From contig JBMNCQ010000036.1 of NCBI GenBank assembly GCA_049366715.1, positions 1 to 64,000 on the forward strand: 64,000 nt of DNA, read 5' to 3'. Positions 60,157 to 64,000 of the stretch are shown one piece after another. The position numbers were made by a program, and so were the translations under genes. The stretch's first letter is position 1; every line of letters starts with the position of its first letter. The stretch comes from JBMNCQ01 sp049366715. Lineage in GTDB: Bacteria > Bacillota > Peptococcia > Peptococcales > BICA1-8. The notes below the pieces were generated by a model that searched no databases, was not told the origin of the DNA, and saw only the letters and a list, made by a program, of their open reading frames with translations.

Positions 60157-60391
60157 CCGGAGAGAATTAAAACATTTTGTGAACGGGACGGACGGGAACT
60201 ATATAAAGATACAGATCATTATTTTTATCGAAAAATAATGGCGGACAGGACTTAAAAGCGTACAAAGGTTTCCCAGGAACAGGTGAAATGCTTCGGCGGT
60301 TATGGCGGTATATTTAAAGAAGCAATTACAGGTCGATGAAGTTTTTTTAATAAAACAGTATGAACAAAATCCATTTGCTGCTTTTGTATGA
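60149..60391 (+). pseudogene. Frameshifted HicA-like toxin gene
   Basis: ATG overlaps the antitoxin stop (ATGCCTAG). MPSRRELKH then shifts frame to FCERDGRELYKDTDHYFYRK and IMADRT, reaches a stop, resumes KRTKVS, and after another shift ends LKKQLQVDEVFLIKQYEQNP and FAAFV. Joined, this reads as one small RNA-binding toxin of about 80 residues of HicA-like type. At least two frameshifts and a stop mean it is not functional. Confidence 0.65.
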
Positions 60392-60432
60392 TAATCAGAC
60401 AGCGCAGTATGCGAAATTTTGGAGGATAAAAT

Positions 60433-63400
60433 ATGCCTAATTATGATTTCCATTCTTTATTAGAACCACTGGAATTTCAAGATCTGGTTTGTGATATCGT
60501 CCAGCTCCGGGACGGTATTTTTCTGGAAACCTATAAGGAAGGCCGTGATTCCGGGATTGATGGTTCATATACCGATAAAAATAAAAAAATCATTGTTCAG
60601 GCGAAACGTTACCGGCAAAATTTTAAGAAACTATATTATGACCTGCAACATATTGAATTACCCAAAGTTCGCAAGTTAAATCCTGATCGTTACATTCTGG
60701 GGGTCTCGCTGGACTTTCAGCCTGGAGAGAAGGAAAAGATTGCTAAACTTTTTGAAGGTTATATGACCGACACCGGTGATATTTTAAGCAGAAAAGATAT
60801 TAATCGCCTTTTGAAAGATCCTGCGTATGAGCGGATTGAGCTTGCATATCCAAAGCTCTGGTTACCCAGTCTTACTATATTTGAGAAGACGTTAAAAAAA
60901 TCCGTATACCGGGCCGTTTACAAAGAGTCGGTAGAAGAGTTGAAAGAAGCAATCAAAACATCAAAGATTTTTGTTCCGACCAGAATTTACCGCAAGGCGT
61001 TACATGAGTGGTCTCGGAATCACGTGATTGTTATTTCAGGAGAGCCTGGCGTAGGCAAGACAACAATGGCCTATCTTTTGGCATTAGCATACCTGCAGCC
61101 GGATAATTTGGATGGATTCATCTGGGCAAATTCCATTCACGATATATACGCAATGCTGGAAGATGAACAGAAACAAGTTATCATCTTGGATGATTTTTGG
61201 GGCAGTATTTTTCATGACGATTATACACGCAGAAACGATGAGAATCGACTGGATAAACTCATAAGGCGTATCATAGAGTCCGATGGGAAAAAACGTTTGA
61301 TTCTGACAACAAGAGAATATATTCTCCAACAAGGTTTACAAAAACATCCTGCACTTAAAGAAACATTGGATCAATACGCATTAATCTGTACGATGGAAGA
61401 ATACGGAGAAGATGAAAAGGCCAGCATCCTATTCCGTCATCTCTATGCATCGAATCTTGATTACGAATATGTCGATTACTTATTTGCCAAGTGTAATTGG
61501 CTTGTAAATCATCGGAATTACAACCCGCGAGTCCTGGCAATCTTTCTGGCGCAAGAATCCGGTAAAGCTTGTTCCCCTCAAGAATATTACGATGAATTAT
61601 GTGACTATTTTGATAATCCCAGTGCTTTCTGGAAAGCTATCTTTGTTGATCTCTCTCAAGAAGCCCAAATTGTCGCTATGCTTTTATTGATTTCTTCGAC
61701 GCCTATGCGTTTGTCGGATATGGCTTGCTGCTATCAAAAATATATTCGGAATTGCACTACTCAAACGACGGTAAAAAATTTGGGCGATACCATAGCGGAG
61801 CTTGAGAAAACGATGATCAAGTCGTTTTACAGCAAGGAAGAAGAAGCCGTTCTGTTAAGGTTCAGCATGCCGGCTGTACAGGATTTTCTGTATCAGCACA
61901 TGGAAGAAAATAATGAACAATGCATTCCGCTGGTTTTACAATGCTGTACTTTTTACAATCAGTTACAATTTCTTTTAGAGCATCAATCAATGAATTGCAG
62001 TAAGAGAATTGCGGATCTTATCGTCGAACAATGTATCTTACATTACCATGATTATGACGATTGCTATATGGAGTATGACGGTAGCTGGAATTGGGATGTG
62101 GATATTTTCTCACATGAAGGGGAACACCTGGACAGACTTTTTCACCTACTCCGCTGTTGTAAGCCGGAAAGACATTCCGCGCTTTTTTGGTTTTTAGAAA
62201 TACAAATAAAGGATTATTGCTTAACTATGGGCAGCGATGATCTGGAAGCTCAATATACAGACCTGCATAATTTGCCGGATATCATTGTCCGCTGTATTCA
62301 AAAGGGAATGGTTTTCAACGGAAAGGATATTATTGATAAATACTATGAGAAAGCCTTCAGTGTACATCATTATCGGGCAATGAAAAAATTCGGGGATGTG
62401 TTTCCGGAAGAATACGGTATTTTTTATAAAACATACTTTGCACAGGTAAAAAGAAGGTTAAAGAATACACTACTTTCTGAGTTGGAGTTTCTTGATGATT
62501 TTAGTATGGATTTCCAATTTGATATGCTGCTCGATGATATCCCGGACATTCTTAAGGAATTTGGCTTGCGTTATACAAAAGAATTCGGGCAGAAATTACT
62601 TGACTTGTGCGGTAGAGAACCGGCATCTTTAAGCAGAAAAAAAGATACATATAAAAAGTCGTTACATGATGATATAGACCAGGAGGAGAGAGCCCTCGCA
62701 GCGGTTAAGGAGGATGCTGAGAATTGGCTTTTTGGACCAAGGGAAACATACTTAGAAGATGGGCAGATTAATGAAATGATTACCCAAAGCAGCCTTAATC
62801 CGGAATTGAAAGCAGCCTTGAAAAAAAACCTTAGTACGGGATGCGCACATTATATTTATAACTTCCTGCAGACAAAAGAAGCCATTGAGCTGTTTCTTGC
62901 CGCTTTAAAAGAATCAGAAGATAATTTTATTGAGCAAGAATGCAGCCTTTATATGATGATGTTATGGCATATTGGCCGGGGAAATCAAGAATTGATAAAA
63001 AAACTTGTGGGTTTTTGTGCGGAAAGCTTTGCAATGATCGTTTATCGGGAAGAACCTGTGCTACGGGCTAATGAATTTTTAGCCGGTGAGATTTATACCT
63101 GCTATCTAAAAAATGATGCTGAATTCTGTGAAGTCGTTTTTGAGAATTTGCTGATGAGAGATGAACAGTGGATACGTTTTCTCCATATACCCCTCTTTAT
63201 TTTCTGTAATGTTTTTATTATGTATATGGGATGTAGTGAGGGAGAGTTGGAGGAATATTATCAGGATTTATGGGGAGAGAATTTCAGCAAATTTAAGCAT
63301 ATAGCAAGATATGATGGGGGAAAACAAACCAGTATTGGTTATGCCGATTTTGGGGCTTATCATTTTAAACGATATGAGTGGGAGGGATGTATGTATCGGA

Positions 63401-63864
63401 TATTTGAAGAAGTGACCCCTGTTCACTTTAACAAAAACTATGTGGAACCTATGTTAAAGAGCTATTTGGATGAACTGGGATCTGGTGATGATGATAGCAA
63501 AGTTCTAAGACATATATCACTTTGCAGAATACAAGCTGAATACACTGAAAATGGAGTTCTTCATTCTATAGACGAAAGAATTAGTGACGAACTAGCTATG
63601 ATTGATCATCTTTCACTTGCGGAAGATTGGCATACATTCTTAGAGCCGGCCCAAAAGAATACATTGAGAAAACTGCAAAAAGACGAGACGGTGTATAAAA
63701 AAGCTGGGGATAAATTGAGAATATTATTATATAAAATAGAAAATATTGAGTTGTTAAAGGAGTTAGGCTTTTATGATGAAATATTAAGATTTGTGAAGGA
63801 AATTGAGAATATTCACATGAGATTTTCCAGTGGTGATTATTCATTAATAAAGAAAACCTTTTAA
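60433..63864 (+). CDS. Nuclease-STAND NTPase fusion, probable anti-phage protein
   Basis: A 1143-residue protein. Residues about 8-120 form a restriction-endonuclease-like (Mrr/PD-(D/E)xK) domain: SGIDGSY (D43) and IIVQAKRY (Q56, K58) give the D...QxK pattern. Residues about 180-480 form a STAND-type NTPase (nSTAND3-like) with Walker A GEPGVGKTT (203-211), Walker B VIILDD (249-254) and LTTREYIL. The remaining 650 residues are helical and leucine-rich, without an obvious repeat, and probably sense a trigger. Such nuclease-NTPase-sensor proteins act like AVAST/NLR immune proteins. It is alone in its unit and follows a decayed toxin-antitoxin pair. Starts after GGAGG. Confidence 0.85.
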   Translation: MPNYDFHSLLEPLEFQDLVCDIVQLRDGIFLETYKEGRDSGIDGSYTDKNKKIIVQAKRYRQNFKKLYYDLQHIELPKVRKLNPDRYILGVSLDFQPGEKEKIAKLFEGYMTDTGDILSRKDINRLLKDPAYERIELAYPKLWLPSLTIFEKTLKKSVYRAVYKESVEELKEAIKTSKIFVPTRIYRKALHEWSRNHVIVISGEPGVGKTTMAYLLALAYLQPDNLDGFIWANSIHDIYAMLEDEQKQVIILDDFWGSIFHDDYTRRNDENRLDKLIRRIIESDGKKRLILTTREYILQQGLQKHPALKETLDQYALICTMEEYGEDEKASILFRHLYASNLDYEYVDYLFAKCNWLVNHRNYNPRVLAIFLAQESGKACSPQEYYDELCDYFDNPSAFWKAIFVDLSQEAQIVAMLLLISSTPMRLSDMACCYQKYIRNCTTQTTVKNLGDTIAELEKTMIKSFYSKEEEAVLLRFSMPAVQDFLYQHMEENNEQCIPLVLQCCTFYNQLQFLLEHQSMNCSKRIADLIVEQCILHYHDYDDCYMEYDGSWNWDVDIFSHEGEHLDRLFHLLRCCKPERHSALFWFLEIQIKDYCLTMGSDDLEAQYTDLHNLPDIIVRCIQKGMVFNGKDIIDKYYEKAFSVHHYRAMKKFGDVFPEEYGIFYKTYFAQVKRRLKNTLLSELEFLDDFSMDFQFDMLLDDIPDILKEFGLRYTKEFGQKLLDLCGREPASLSRKKDTYKKSLHDDIDQEERALAAVKEDAENWLFGPRETYLEDGQINEMITQSSLNPELKAALKKNLSTGCAHYIYNFLQTKEAIELFLAALKESEDNFIEQECSLYMMMLWHIGRGNQELIKKLVGFCAESFAMIVYREEPVLRANEFLAGEIYTCYLKNDAEFCEVVFENLLMRDEQWIRFLHIPLFIFCNVFIMYMGCSEGELEEYYQDLWGENFSKFKHIARYDGGKQTSIGYADFGAYHFKRYEWEGCMYRIFEEVTPVHFNKNYVEPMLKSYLDELGSGDDDSKVLRHISLCRIQAEYTENGVLHSIDERISDELAMIDHLSLAEDWHTFLEPAQKNTLRKLQKDETVYKKAGDKLRILLYKIENIELLKELGFYDEILRFVKEIENIHMRFSSGDYSLIKKTF

Positions 63865-64000
63865 GTTACCTCTTTATATTCGCTTTGATTTTCAATTGAC
63901 AGAAACATCCGATTACATCTCAGAGGATGAGGGTACCTGTGTAAGGATTGAAATCTGAAATCAGAAATAAGTAAAATCAAAAAGCCGAGGGGGACAGGTT
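63865..64000. other. Window end after the STAND gene
   Basis: No gene. The last bases (CGAGGGGGACAGGTT) have the look of dispersed GGGGACAGGTT repeats, but only one copy is visible. Confidence 0.3.

Noticed and set aside
63900..64000. Start of a CRISPR array (GGATTGAAATC resembles a repeat end)
   Set aside because: Only one partial occurrence, no second repeat or spacer structure, and no cas gene in the window.

Overview
The window looks like a chromosome segment of a low-to-medium GC, strictly anaerobic Firmicute (Clostridia/Peptococcaceae-like), probably with Wood-Ljungdahl C1 metabolism. This rests on formyl-THF synthetase, a Ni-Fe-S CO dehydrogenase (CooS), a FolT-type ECF component, an FMN riboswitch, BlaI/BlaR1-like pairs, an Feo operon with the small Cys-rich FeoB partner, LigD, and strong Shine-Dalgarno sites with frequent TTG starts. 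Assignment to a genus is not possible from the sequence alone.

Layout. 0.3-5.2 kb: a metabolic operon of a LarA-family (nickel-pincer) racemase/epimerase, two PanB-family hydroxymethyltransferases and an IlvD-family dehydratase. 5.4-7.2 kb: seven tRNA genes (Val, Asp, Phe, Gly, Cys, Leu, Leu) with an inositol-monophosphatase-like gene among them. 7.4-9.3 kb: a dGTPase-like HD hydrolase flanked by two copies of an unrecognised structured element, each ending in a terminator-like hairpin. 9.6-15 kb: threonine dehydratase, then an FMN riboswitch and ribD-ribE-ribBA-ribH, then a cupin. 15.5-25.15 kb: a GC-richer, partly decayed region with two BlaI/M56 sensor pairs, an M56 relative without the peptidase, a lipoprotein and a serine-recombinase remnant. 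25.2-39.9 kb: C1 and sugar-acid metabolism: atypical CooS, class III aminotransferase, IclR regulator, Fhs, FolT, class I aminotransferase, then IlvD, a DUF1537 kinase, PdxA2, LarA and PanB. 40-42.2 kb: a LytTR response regulator among decayed fragments. 42.3-50.5 kb: cold-shock protein, B3/B4-domain protein, MarR-MATE pair, and a NEW3 protein/ABC exporter/ECF sigma/anti-sigma set. 50.6-53.7 kb: feoA-feoB-small Cys-rich protein and a DtxR-family regulator with matching iron-box-like palindromes. 54-57.6 kb: wrbA interrupted by a stop codon, and a three-domain LigD. 58-59.1 kb: YheO-like regulator plus RidA. 59.3-63.9 kb: an IS200-like remnant, an antitoxin with a frameshifted toxin gene, and a 1143-residue nuclease-STAND protein of anti-phage type.

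How the parts may work together. The same trio (LarA family, PanB family, IlvD family) occurs twice, with three PanB paralogues in all, and panC, panD, panE and ilvC are absent from the window. My leading hypothesis is catabolic: LarA epimerises a hydroxy acid, IlvD dehydrates it to a 2-oxo acid carrying a terminal hydroxymethyl group (for example 4-hydroxy-2-oxobutanoate from a C4 sugar acid), and PanB runs in the cleavage direction to give a shorter 2-oxo acid and methylene-THF. That C1 unit could enter the folate branch represented here by Fhs and FolT. DUF1537 kinase plus PdxA2 would be a second, phosphorylating route from C4 acids to DHAP. This is inference from family chemistry and gene order; no such pathway is demonstrated here.

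The right-hand end is a small defence-type neighbourhood: a decayed toxin-antitoxin pair beside a STAND-type NTPase with an N-terminal restriction-endonuclease-like domain.
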